Source: Ascaris suum (taxonomy: Eukaryota > Nematoda > Chromadorea > Rhabditida > Ascarididae). Taken from it: a DNA stretch of 64,000 nucleotides. The notes under the pieces were generated by a model. That model was given only the letters and a program-made list of their open reading frames with translations, made no database searches and was not told the origin of the DNA. The stretch lies in assembly GCA_013433145.1 (NCBI GenBank), contig CM024170.1, positions 3,429,459-3,493,458 on the forward strand. Reading direction: 5' to 3'. Positions 13,401 to 26,300 of the stretch are shown one piece after another (position 1 is the stretch's first letter; each line of letters begins with the position of its first letter). The position numbers were made by a program, and so were the translations under genes.

Positions 13401-14336
13401 CGGACGGTATCGTTTAAAATTCTTGCCAATCACAGTTTTAAAAGGCAGGAGCCTTGCATATTTTCTTCCCCCCCCCCCCCCCTTCTAAACTACTTGGAAA
13501 GAAAATGAAATGGTCCCTCTAAAACTCCGAAGCGCAGAACGATTTCAGCTGTCTACGCAGTTATGGCATTGGCACCGACACCAGGAAGCTCGCTTCTGTT
13601 TTCATAGGCTTCGCAGAGCAAAACTATTGACTTAGCACACAGCCTTTTTTCTTAGACAAGATTCTTGCTCTCAGCACGGTCATGAATGCATTACATGTTT
13701 AGGTTCGGCTAAAAGCAGAAAATAAAAGAGACCTGTCCTTTGCTGATAGGACGTCCATCGATTGCAGCTGTGCCGCCATCAGGTATCGAAATGCCCGTAA
13801 TCATATCGAATGTTGTTGTCTTTCCTGCACCATTTATGCCTAAACCGTGGTTTCAAATTAATCAACAGAATATGAATCTTCGCCAAAACTCACTGAGTTT
13901 TGAGGTTTGCTAATCTCGACTATGCTGGAGAATCTCAAACTGCCCACGCTTTCAGAAATGAATTTGCCAAGTGTATCAATCCGATTTGACACTCAGAATC
14001 TGAAAGGAATCTTCAGCCAAGACGATACCTTCACCCACCTCAACAAGCATGATCTTCTAGTCCGTCAGTAAATTACACCTTTCCTGATCTTGCGATGAGC
14101 AAATGTCTCGGGTTTTCAAAGAAAAATGGGCATGAGGTCTGACTTTACAAATTCATCTCCTCACCAAGTAATCCGAAACATTCATCAGGTTTCACACCGA
14201 ACGTCAAATCTTTAACGGCGTGCAATTTGCCGTAGTATTTGTTGAGACCGTGCACCGACAATGCAAATTCACTATCACTGGCCGCGTTCACATAATTACG
14301 CTCCTCTCGCACGTCCGTATCCTCTTCATCAGTCTG
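10445..14336 (-). CDS. ABCA exons 25-30: second nucleotide-binding domain (NBD2) and C-terminus
   Basis: Exon 25 has an acidic linker and the A-loop strand ([20 protein letters not shown]). The Walker A is split by an intron in phase 1: FGLLG ends exon 25 and INGAGKTTT begins exon 26. Exon 27 carries the Q-loop [11 protein letters not shown] and the helical domain. Exon 28 completes the signature SGGQRRRLS, Walker [14 protein letters not shown] and H-loop [20 protein letters not shown]. Exon 29 is the post-NBD regulatory strand set ([11 protein letters not shown] ... [14 protein letters not shown]). Exon 30 has [17 protein letters not shown], the conserved TLE..F motif, then a 30-residue acidic tail without the long C-terminal extension of ABCA1, and TGA at 10447-10445. 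Both NBDs look catalytically complete. Confidence 0.93.
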
Positions 14337-17300
14337 CTGTAATTAAGTTCAGTGGTCACAAACATCCATCATAAAAAGAATAAAGAATTTTGCCAAGGTG
14401 GAAAGATGGGGAATACTGCAGATTGCGCATGCGGGATGTACGGCAATATTCAGCAACTGTCCTAATTCCCTTATTTACAAGCAAAAACGCAAGAATTCTT
14501 CGTATGAGGACGAAGTTAGAGATGCGCACCCGGTAAAGCTCAAGCATTCGGGAGGTTTTCTGAACAAAACATCTTTGAGGAAGCGCACAAGGCATATACT
14601 GGGAACGGTATACTTTGAACACTTTGAACAGCCGTGATATCACCGATTTCATGGCTCTCTCCATCCACCCAGCTGGCAGCTCTTCCAACTGCCACGATTC
14701 TGAGCCCTCCGCATCCAAATACCTCCATACAGATGCCGGAGAGCGTCTTCCCATCTTGTTGGAGGTGCGCCATGTGGTTGCTTAACGCCTCTTGGGTAGC
14801 ACTTAAGGATTCCCATGGTCCATCTATTGTCGTTTAACTTCGCTACGACGACCAATCCATATTGGCTTTCTTTTATACATCTCTTCAAACGATATTTTTT
14901 ACACCGAATCTACGCAACTCTTCCTTTGCGATATGTTGCAATTTATGATACCCTCCATTCGCTTTTCCATTGCTCCTAGATTGTTGCCAATTTGTTTTCT
15001 TCAGCGAGTTCGGTGTTCCACGTTTCGCAGCCACAGGGAAGAACTGGGAGGATCGTGGAATTGAAGAGTTCTGCTCTCACTAACATTGTTGTTTTTGTGT
15101 CGTAGAAGACGTCTTGAGCTCGGTAAAGGCTAGCCACTCCTCCCCTCTTCTTCTGCTTATTTCCTGACCCAAATCATTGCTCACTTGCGCAGTCAGTCCT
15201 AAGTAGACGTACCGTTCCATGAGTTTGATGTTCTCACTGGCGAGCTTCATGGGAAACTCAGAATAGAATGCATCCTTCACCCACTTAGTTTTACCGTTGT
15301 GAATGCTGAGTCCAATTTTCTTAGCGTTCTTGTTGAGCTCGTTCGGTGAATACTGCAACTTTTCTGGGCCACTGGCAACGACTACTACATCGCCTGCAAA
15401 GAGAAGCACCTGGAGTTCTTCGCCGTCTACACTGAAACCATCTGCAGTCTCCATCTTTCCTTCGAAGGTTCCTTCGAAAGCTGATGAGGTTTTCAGGGAG
15501 CAAGTGTCTCCCTGTTTTATGCCACTTCCGACTTTTATACTTACTAATGTTTCAAGGAGACTGATTCCGGTGTCAGAATCGAATAGTGAATCTTCAATGA
15601 CCCGAACATACGCTGTTTCCACTCCCTGATCGGAAAGGCTTTCGGAATACTGCATTGTGCTCCACTGAGCCGAACGTTTTCTTCAAGTCTACTAAGAGTA
15701 CACAGAGCGGCATCCTGTATTCTCTGCACCTCGCTATTAGCTGTGTTAGGGCGAATATGTGGTCAATTGTCGATAACCGTTTTCGAAAGCCTGCATGTTC
15801 TCGACTTGTGTTTTCATCAAGGGTTGATTCCATCCTGTACAGATAACCCTCATAAAGGCTTTGTAGACATGTGATAGCAGGCATATGGGACGACAACTGC
15901 AAATGTCTACAAGATTCCCTTTTTGGGTGTCAACATTGTTCGCATTCCGCCGGAGTGTTCCCTGATTTTATGTACCTCGAAAACGGAACACTCAACGCTT
16001 TTGTAAGCATGTCTCCACCACCTCGGATTTCTTCCGTGCTATTCGGTCAGTGCCTATGGCCTTCTTTTGCTTCATGGCCCCTAACTGTTTTTCTATTTCT
16101 CTGGATGTTACATCCGAAGCAGGCGTGGCCGAGGTCAAATCATGGGGTTTCACTGGAACAGTCGACAAGATCAATTGTTCAAAGAATGTTCTGCATATTC
16201 CTTCCATCCGTTTTCGATCGGTTATTCTTTCTCCTTTTTCATCAACGAACGTGGTAGGGATTTTCTGATGCAGCTGCAGCTTCCACCATACCTTCTTCAA
16301 GCTGATCTTCTCTTCTGCTGCTTCCCTCAATTTCTCTTTCCTGTAGGCTCCGTAATCTCCTGCCATCTCCTTTCTTAATAATTTACGAAGAAGTTTGTAT
16401 TCAAGTCTAGTATCGCCCCTCACCGCCATTTCTCGTCTTTTACGAAGAAGATCGATTGTTATGGCGCGAAGGCTTAGGTTGTTTTACGGTATTCACGCCA
16501 GCTGAAGATTTGCATTTCTCCAGGTTCTTGAGGAAGTTGCAACAAACCTGCCTCATATCGCTGTCAGAAATGCCCCAACTCTCGGTTTAACGGATACGGT
16601 ATGCTGGCTAAAATGTGTTTTTTTGCAACCTTACTGTTCAGATCAATTTATTACCCAAATATTCCTTGCAGAAATGATCCGATGCACTTGCACTCATGAA
16701 GGTGATAAATTTACTGATCCCTTCCCTTTATCTAAAGCCTTTCTTTGCAGGCAGCAAACCGGTTTAGAAGAGAAATCTGAGCTGCAATTTCATCTCTACG
16801 GTATCCCAAGGCACTCACTGCTCTGTCACTTGCAAACGGGATTGCACTTTCGCGCAGTCTTGTTCCTCGACTTGCTATTCTAACTCCTTGCGTGCAGTTG
16901 CTGGTTCCTTAATAAAATCGATACCCTTGAGACAGCTTTAACGAGCAAATCTAGCATCATAAAGATAACTTCAAAACACAACCTCAGCGAGAACATATCC
17001 GCGATACGGAATTCTCCATATCGAGTGTAGCAAACGAGCAACCTGTCGAGTCTGTATTGCACAAAGAAGGGCCCAAAAAATTAAGCCAGATACCGCCATC
17101 ATTGTCAGAATGCGACCAAGTTGCTGAAATCACTTAGCTAATTATTTAATGCTCGAATGAGAACTTGAGCCATAACAACATGCTTCTAATCTCCATAAGA
17201 GCCGATTTCGATGAACCTTAATTACGGACTGTATGCATAAGTTAAGCTATGTTAACAAGGCGCATGAAGAGATAAAACCGAAAAATGGGACAGTAAGGCT

Positions 17301-20300
17301 ACAGCAATCACAGAAAAAAAACCACCTATATGAACATAGCACAGACTGATGGAAAGAAAATGAAGGAGCCAAAGAGGCCAAAGACCGTTATGGTACGATA
17401 AATCCATTCAATTTTAGCTAACGTTACACAATCGCAACAAGGACTATCAAGAAACGATGCGAAAATGAGCCTGAAACAAACATTCCACTCGTATAGATCG
17501 CCAGCAGAAATCAACATCGTCGATACGAGTTCCGACATAACAATTATCAATAGTCCATTGCTCATCGTGTACGACGGCAACAATAAAAGACACGCTGTCT
17601 GCAAAGTACATTACCACTACAATTCTGCTCTAACGATCTCGAATACCTGTACCTTTCACGTGCCTCTATTGTTTCAAGGTGCTCTTTCCAATGTTTCCGC
17701 TTGTTTTGCTATCGAGTTCGCCAACAATTTCAGAGCAACAAATCTTGAAATCACATACTCCTTTCCGTTCGTCACTTATGAAGAATTATTACAACTTCAA
17801 ATAATTAGATGGAAACCTATTAATGGTTAAGATTTCTGCAGCATATAGCTTCAAAAACTTTGAAAAACCGTATCAGCACCAAACAAGCCAAATGAAGCAG
17901 CTATAAGAATGGAAAATAGTTTATGAAACAAGTCGGCACAAGAAATCAGTTTACTTCGACACTTTAAGCAGAAAATAGAATTAATCCAATAGTACTATTT
18001 CCTCATATATAACACAAAAACCGATATTGAAGACGATATATAAACTTCATATATAAACGATAACTGCTGCAGTATCATTTAAATGAGTTAAATACTTGTT
18101 ACTGCCAACTTTCTATGATAACCATTGCTATCGGGTGATGCTCGTGACAAGGCATTCAGTATTTGAAAATCATTTGATTTGCTAAAAAACGATCTCGACC
18201 GAATATGTGATGGCGTCCATAGCAATATTTCATACATCAATTTATTGCTTCATTAAACTATTGCAAAAAAAGAATATTGCAATAATGTTTGCGCTTGAAA
18301 TCGCATTCATTTTGCTTATGTTTGCAACATGCGATCAACTTGTACATATGATACAGGTACATACTGTCAATTCCATTCCTTCCAGTAATTAAAAAAATGT
18401 AAAATTCAAATTTATTTTCAAAGGTGCTCCTGCTTGGCGCAAGCTTATGCCTACTGTGGTAAGCTAGAATGAAAGAAGTTCTACTTCAAATTTTGCTCAT
18501 AAATCAATTCGCTCTCAGTCATCATCGACCAGAACTGATTCAATAGCTAGCGATTTTCGCTGGTCGCCGATTATGGTGAAAACACTGGTAGCCACTAACG
18601 CTGATCCAAAAAATAGCTGCTACTAAGCCATCTTCCCTTGTAAGAATTGTGTACAGTTACAACGCAATTTGTGTTGCAGAATAAATTAAAACAGGGATGA
18701 ACGCCTCAAACGCAATAACAGATGATAACAATTACTGAAAGCTAAAGAGTAAGTTAACCTTTTATAAGGAAAAAAATTAAAAAAGTTACATTAAAGATGG
18801 GTTGAGCCTGTGGTAAGAATGCACGCAGAATCAACGATAAGATCTGAGCGAATATCGATATCGTTGCACTATACGTGATCAACGCGACATAAGCTCGTGA
18901 CGAATTATCGAATATGAATGATGCCACATAGACGAACGGAGTCCAGCACCAAAAGTATAGCAACCATAACAAAGCCACACTGCAATACCATGTTCCTAGT
19001 TAGTTGTTTCATTAAAATACAATTACATCGCCATACAATTGTTGCCTATATGTCCCTATCAACCTCTATTCTATACTTAGTCTCTACTTCACGTTGACGG
19101 ATCCTAATTTGACTCGAAAATCATGTGGAAGATATGTGCGAAATGAGACGGATACTAACATTATAGAGTTCGAACGTTCGACTAAATTATAAATTAATAC
19201 AACATCTGCGATATCATATGGATAGCAGGCTGAGAGCTACTGGAAACTGAACTCAACACCTTTTCCAATCTGAAGCAAGCGAAGAAAACAACCATCAATA
19301 TCTTACCTCACCAAGAAAATTAAAAATCGCTCGTAAACCAATGAACGAAACTTACTCAGCTTTATGGGCAGTCATCCAACCCGATATAGCAAATATTATC
19401 AAGAACACCGTACATGCGAACACATAGACGGTGAAATCCGATAGAAGAACCGAAAACCAATAGGTGAGCCGATTCAAACGAGTTAACAATTGCTGAAATG
19501 AACAACACTACTGTTTTGATAAAGAGCAACTCCGGTAATCGGTCTTCTCGAAATATCGCACGTGTATATCCTTTTCGATTTACGTTCATATCAACGCAAT
19601 AATTACGGCAAAATCTTTTTATCCCCAATTAACCGACTTTAGGCAATTTAGAAAAAAGAAGCAACAGAAAAATCGAGAGCTACTACTTCAACAAATTTTA
19701 AGTTGTTTCTAAAAATTCAACGGTAATTCAAACGTCTAAACAACAACAAAAACTTTTAAACGGTGACCGCGATATGCCCTCCTGCAATTCCAAACGCCAC
19801 ATCAATCACTTTAATGAACTATCAATATCCAAAGGTTCAGCTGAATCCGGTCGAGCTTATTCCAATCGCATAGAGGTAAATAAATGGCTATGACAAAAAT
19901 AAGTGCCAGTCTATTCCATAATGAAGTATACACTCGTAGTTCCGACAACTGAATGCAGTTTTCTGGGATTCTTAAATGCCTACGATTCCTTTCGAGGTCA
20001 ACGGATCAACGTTGATAATTGTACAGGAGAAAAAAAATCTACGATGCACATCATGCTCAACAATTGTTTCCACGTTGAAACTGCCAGACATGTAAACGGG
20101 TATACCTAAGAAGAGCAGATATCGTCATAATGTTTCGTAAAAGTGCACAAGAACAAGACAAACAGAAAAGAATACCAGCTGCATCCAATAAATTCAAAAC
20201 AATCTGCGTCCTTAAATATTTTCCGTCACTACTTTTACGTATCCTCACCGCTATTTTTGTTCCATCTCGACCTCTCAATTTGATACGCTGAAGAAAATAG

Positions 20301-23300
20301 GCGACTTTGTCAAATTTTGAAACTCTTAACTATAGAAACTAATTTAAATACCACAATAAGGAAAGGAGAAAAAATTAGGCTGTTTTTTTTTCAAGGTAAC
20401 AAATTCAAGTCGCGACATTTAACATACTCGTCTGGTTGAATGAAAAGAGACGGCGAGCATATAAAAAGAGGCAAGGGCACAAGATTCGGTCAAAATATGA
20501 TAAAAGTTAGGGTATAAAAATATAAAAGTAACGTGCTTTCTGAGTGGATTTTACCCTCAAAGCAAATATTTTTACTCCCATTTCTAAGCATTGCAAAATC
20601 GATAGTTCGCTGTGAATCGTTTGCGTCTCTCGGCCATTTCCACTAGTATTTTCTATTGCTCCCTTCCGCTTTCGTCGACAGTTGCATCCGCGTTTTTCCT
20701 TGCACGCTCGCATATCAGCAAAACTTTCTGTCTTATGTGCAAAGAGCTTATTTTCTACTCATCTGTTGTGGAACTATTCTTTTAAAAATGGCCGAGGAAT
20801 AATGTTCAACTATCCCTTTCCAGCTCCCTTCCCCCTCCTCTCTTTTTTTCCAATACATCCATGCTCACGCTAGCCACATTGCGCCACTGTTCTCACCAGC
20901 TAATGGCAGATGATATGTGCACAAATCGATAGTCGAACTGCCTATGAAGTTTTCCACTGTATTATTTACCTCTGAATCATGAATGGAGAGAGCCTTATGG
21001 GCCAAGACATTTTTTACAAGCCAACAGGAAAAAAGGAAAACTGAAAAGAGGGAATCAACGAATCTTGTGACCCATCAACTGGCAAGTTCCCACACCATCA
21101 CTTTCTATTATGAACTGCAAGCGGTGAAACTGCCATTAACGGCTGTGTGGGAAGTTTTTGCAGGTTCCTTATTTGTGCAGTGCCTTGATTGCAAGAACGA
21201 TTTCATAACAAAAATTCCTCGACATTGTTATCCTTCCTTATAATGGGTTCATCGTCTGAAATCCTAAAAGTTGCTACTGCTACCCGTCTTCTCCACCTTT
21301 GCTCGAGTGCCGACGTGGATATGAGAGGTCGCTCGTGCCCAATCTGAGCAAAGATAACATTGCCATCTTGCCAGAATATTTGTTTTACCACTACCATGAT
21401 TGTATCAGAATCTCCATCGATGCCGACATAGTTTATAATCAGAAAATCTAATCGCCTAACGGAAATACGCGAGGTATGTAGGAACGAAAAGATATTACGT
21501 ATATTATGAAAGGCAAGAATATCTTATGAAAAACAAAATAATACCTGATGCATGAAATTACAGCTTCTTTCATCGACCGGAAGCATTACGAAACCACACG
21601 TTAGCAGCGAGAATACAAAAACGATTACTGGTGCCACAATAGCAACTTGAATTTCCCCCGATAGAGGTCCTGATAATCCATCTTTGCCTCCATACGGATG
21701 CAGCGACACCACTATCGAATCTGTAAATCACTGATGCGCCCGATAAAATAGCAATATGTGTCTCAAATTATAACAAATTATAATAAAAAATTCTAATCTT
21801 TGTGAACTTAACAATATGGTAAAATTTATAACACTCACTAGCCCAAATGCCTTCATTAAGTAATCCTCCACGGTATTTATAAGCGATACTCTGCGCAATA
21901 TCTTTCGATGACGACACACACCACCTGGACGAACATTTATCAAACTCTAGACATTTTTACTGGAGAGCGAATGAAAGCGAGGGGGAGAGAAGGCCATTTA
22001 TCAGCGATCATTTCGTTACAAATCAATGACACTGAAAAGAAAAAAAAAGAGTAGGAAACTGGAACAGTCATTCCTAAAATTCAACTATTTATTTTGCGAG
22101 CATGGAACAAAATTTATGCCACACTTGGAAAATTTTTTAAAAAAAGTGAATAAACTTATGCTTTAATGCTAACAACTCGAATAACTGCACAAGTGTAATA
22201 AAATAAATAAAAGGGAAAACAATCACGAACTGAAGCCCAGTGTCAAAAGATAAACAAAAAAGTTCAAAGGAAGAAAAAATAGAGAAAACTAAATCTCTTT
22301 ACCTGGCGAAGCACCAAGTCTAGCATTACTGATGAGAGTCGACGCAATAACGGGACCATGTCTCGCCTTTGCGTTGAAATATGCCAAAACCGAAGGCAAA
22401 CCACTCTTGTTCTTAGCCGCTACCGCAACACCCAATGGTGGCAGCACCTTAATTTTACAAGATGGTAACTTCCGTTCGCATGTCCGACATCATAAAAAAA
22501 ACAATATTAAACGTCATGAGTAGAAAATGATTTAAATAATGGAATGGAAAGACTGCAATAGGTAAAAGAAACGGATGAAGGTTGAGGAATGGGAGATATT
22601 CTCCAGTAAAATGGTTAAAAACTGTTAACGCGACCGCAAAGAACTTACTCTGGCATATTTTAATTTGATCGCTCGTGACTAAAACCTATGTCAGTTTGAA
22701 ACTCTCTGCCTCACCATACCCGATAAAGAAACTGCAGTATCCTAAAGTACAACCATCTGTTTCTTGCTGTTGTTAGAATACAACCAAGTAACACCCACTA
22801 TCAACCGTGCAACCAATTAAAATGCTTTTTTTGGCAATGTTCCAATGAAGAGTGGTTTTTGGCCGCGCAAAACGAAGGTATAAAGTCACAAGGTTTTGAA
22901 TTTTGGAGGCCAAGTTCCACAAAGAGGGCTGTTTGGTATCAAAGAGAGTACTTTTATTGCGCAGCCAATGGACGGCTAAGGAGTCCATCCATGGAAGCTA
23001 TGCCCACCAAGGATGGCAAACGCGAGTCAGTGAAAACTACCTGACTCACTGCAATAAATCCTTTCATCCAGAAATTAAAATTAAGGGGTCGTAAAAAAGC
23101 ACAACCAAGGGAAGTGAGATCATGATTTTCGGCGCAAAGTTCATCCCAGTCAGCAGGTAGGTATTGAAACTAGAATGCACAAGAAGACAAGGCGGGATGG
23201 AGGAATCCATAAAATGTTACTTGCAACGCAAAACATATAGAAAGGAGTCCTGTTCTGCCGACGTGTCAACAAATGACAACTAAATAACTGATACCCATGA

Positions 23301-26300
23301 AAAAAAATCACTAATTGGCAGTGACGCCACTTAGTGTATGTACATTTATTGCTGCAGTCAAAACGATACCTGGATGGTGCTGGTTTAGACAGATTGATCC
23401 TGCTGGTTAGATAACAAGAAGAGGCAAAGTTCACCATCTCAGAATAACCCTTTGTGTAACGGGCAACAATCACCACACTTCACAACAACACAAACATAGC
23501 AAAATCAAGCAAAGCAAAAAAGAACGGATGGATCTGCTTAGACCTCATTATCCTCCAATTCCTATTCCAGGCTATGATCGAAGCAGGTCAGCAGACCCAA
23601 AATAGAAGCAGGATCGAAGACCTCAACGATGGGGCTCTAAAATATACGACTGCATCATAGATCCTCCTAGGAATAAGGCGATTTCCGAGGCAGACGACCA
23701 AAGAAATAAGGAAGGAAACCAAAAGCGGTAGATCGTTGCTGTAAAGGCTTAAGATCGCAGAACAACAAGGTGTTCCAGAGGTTTGTAAGCGATGGGATGC
23801 TTCGTCGGGATTTTGAGCATCCGAGCCTTGGAGGCAACACCTTGGGTCTCCTTGAAGTAGGACGATGACTCAAGGAGATGGGGCCGACGGCCCTGAAAAA
23901 TGATGCATCCCCGAGGGTAGATGGCTCTCAAGGAAGGTCAGAGATTAAGCCCTAGTCGAAGACCATCGACTCAACCTTACTACGTCTACAGCTAGTAGAA
24001 AAGAATTTCATCCTCCCTGTCAAAAATTATCCGAAACCTCTCGAATCAGCTCCACAGGAAATTCAAAAAATCCATGTATTGCCATTCAATCCTCCGCATG
24101 ACAATCAAATTCACTCACCTTCGGGGTATCAAGAATGACACGCGACATCTGTACCTCTGCTGCCACCGCTCTGATTTTATAGCCAGGCACAGCGCTTACG
24201 ATCCTTGTTAAATTATTCGAGAAGCTAGGCAACCGTCCTTTGAACTGGAGCGCAATCACCGACGGTGAAAGCTGACCTGCGTCAATGATCACCTCTGCAA
24301 TATTGCGCTCAAGATTATATACGGTCAAAAATGAACACAGTTCAGCTACTGCCGACGAGTGTAAGTGAGCGCAGCCGAAGTGCACTAATTTCGCGAACTG
24401 TGTGGTCGACTCTAACCCGTTAATATTCAAATATCACACATGAATCTGCACTTCCTGCTCTTTTCTTTCTCTTTCCTTATCCATCAAAGTCACCAACTGT
24501 GAGGAAACAAATCACTCTACTAGGGCACGTATCACAATAATTTCTTCGTTATAACGTTTTAAAAGAAAATTATCAACCAACTGGCAGGTGGACAAAACTC
24601 TGAGTTCCTCTATCATAATTTCAATTACAACTTTGCTGCTTGTAGAGAATATCCCATCTTGTCAAGTCCGCAGATATAATGAGTCGACGACAAATCGTAG
24701 ATATAGGTAAGTACGGCCATAATACACATACAAAGCGTCTCTTATCGTATCACCTCCAATAGAACAACTTCCAAACCCTTTAAAGGAAATTAATCCGCCC
24801 CAACAAAACCCTCATCCAAAACAAATTCTCCCTTGACTTTCAAATGCTTAATAATCAAATAATATCGTTGCCTGAGGGTTTTTTTTGGAGAACATGATAT
24901 GTTCCCACTTATTTACTCTCTCCACTGTCTCAAATAGATAGCTATAAAGTGATCGTCAGGATCAAAATCAAAGGTAGCAGCATTGAAAGCATCGTAGCAC
25001 GCAAACGATAATCTAATAATAAAGACAACAATCTTGTGAGGATTACATGCCTTTATCAAACTCTCTGACGACAGTCCTGTTCATTAAATATGCCGGAGCA
25101 GATAGCAGCAATATAGGGATCAACAACTGAACGATCAGTCTCGGCCACAATCGCCACTGGCAAATGAAACGTTTCTTGAGGAGTGCAACCAATTGCCAAA
25201 ACAATAACCACACACCGCCTCGGTACTCTGTAAGCAAAATTTTTTAATATCAACATTGAACTCTCTCATTGCAAACGTATAAAGTGGGTTTACTTGTACA
25301 ACAAATACGACAGCCAATGCCCTCTTGTAGCATGCAAAGCACTGTTACGTTGCATTTAACGTAGGCGATGTGGATCAGCCGCATTTGCGCAAATACCGAC
25401 CGCTTGCAAAGTTTACGCTGCACTTTGTTTGCGAATATCTACTTTTTCTTAATGTGCACAAACCATCCCTCTACCTCTATCTCATCAATATATATGGCAA
25501 CATCTTGTTAGTTCTAACGCCCCTCTCTCCTCTTTCGCACATTTTCAGCCACATTCACCAATACGTAAACCATGTGAAATTCGACACTTTCTGCACTTTT
25601 ATTATATTACGTCCACCATACCCAAAATATTCATTACAGCGTGAATAAGGATCTAGAATGTCGAACGAGGAGGAAGAGGGCAACAAATATGCGTTGACAT
25701 CCTTTTTAGCAAGCTTCTCGAAATCCTCTTCAAAATAATTGAAACTGTGGAAAAGAAAACTTGGCACAATCTACTCCAAACAAAAAAGTTCCTGCCACCA
25801 TCAGCGCCAAAAACGTTTATACTTCCTAAATTTTGACAAACTGCGAGACATTAAATTTTGAACCTTGCCGAAGTCCACAATATAAAAATTTCCATCTAGC
25901 TGATCTGATCCTACACCCTACCGTTCCTTCATAAAAGTCCTCGAAAATCGCTGATATCTCCGCATTAATAACCGCTGCTATACGCCTATCCGTTAAACAT
26001 TTCAAGTAATTCCCATCTTTAAATAGCAGTAAAAAATCGATCACAACACATCCGCTTACCAGACCAACCAAATATAAAACAGAAACATTGCACATCTATC
26101 TATGAAGAGGATCAGCGTTTTTCTCCCTGCATAGTTCATGAAATTTAATCCTCATGGACGCTAATTCAGTTCCTAAACAAATCTGTGAACATTAAAAAAA
26201 CTCAACTGAATATTAAACCTGAAACTTTATTAGCAGATGTCTTCTTTTTGATCGAACTCTAACGAGATATCATAAAATAACTAAAATTAATATCGGTCTG

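Noticed and set aside
17465..17830. 121-codon plus-strand frame
   Set aside because: It is the antisense shadow of ABCA exon 23 (17598-17482) extended into intron sequence.
22332..22523. 63-codon plus-strand frame
   Set aside because: Antisense shadow of ABCA exon 19, which has matching splice sites and family motifs on the minus strand.
25826..26095. Minus-strand exon-like piece ([20 protein letters not shown]) considered as an ABCA linker exon
   Set aside because: It needs phase 1 on entry, whereas exon 15 ends in phase 2; exon 16 at 25744 joins exon 15 directly in phase, so this piece is not needed.
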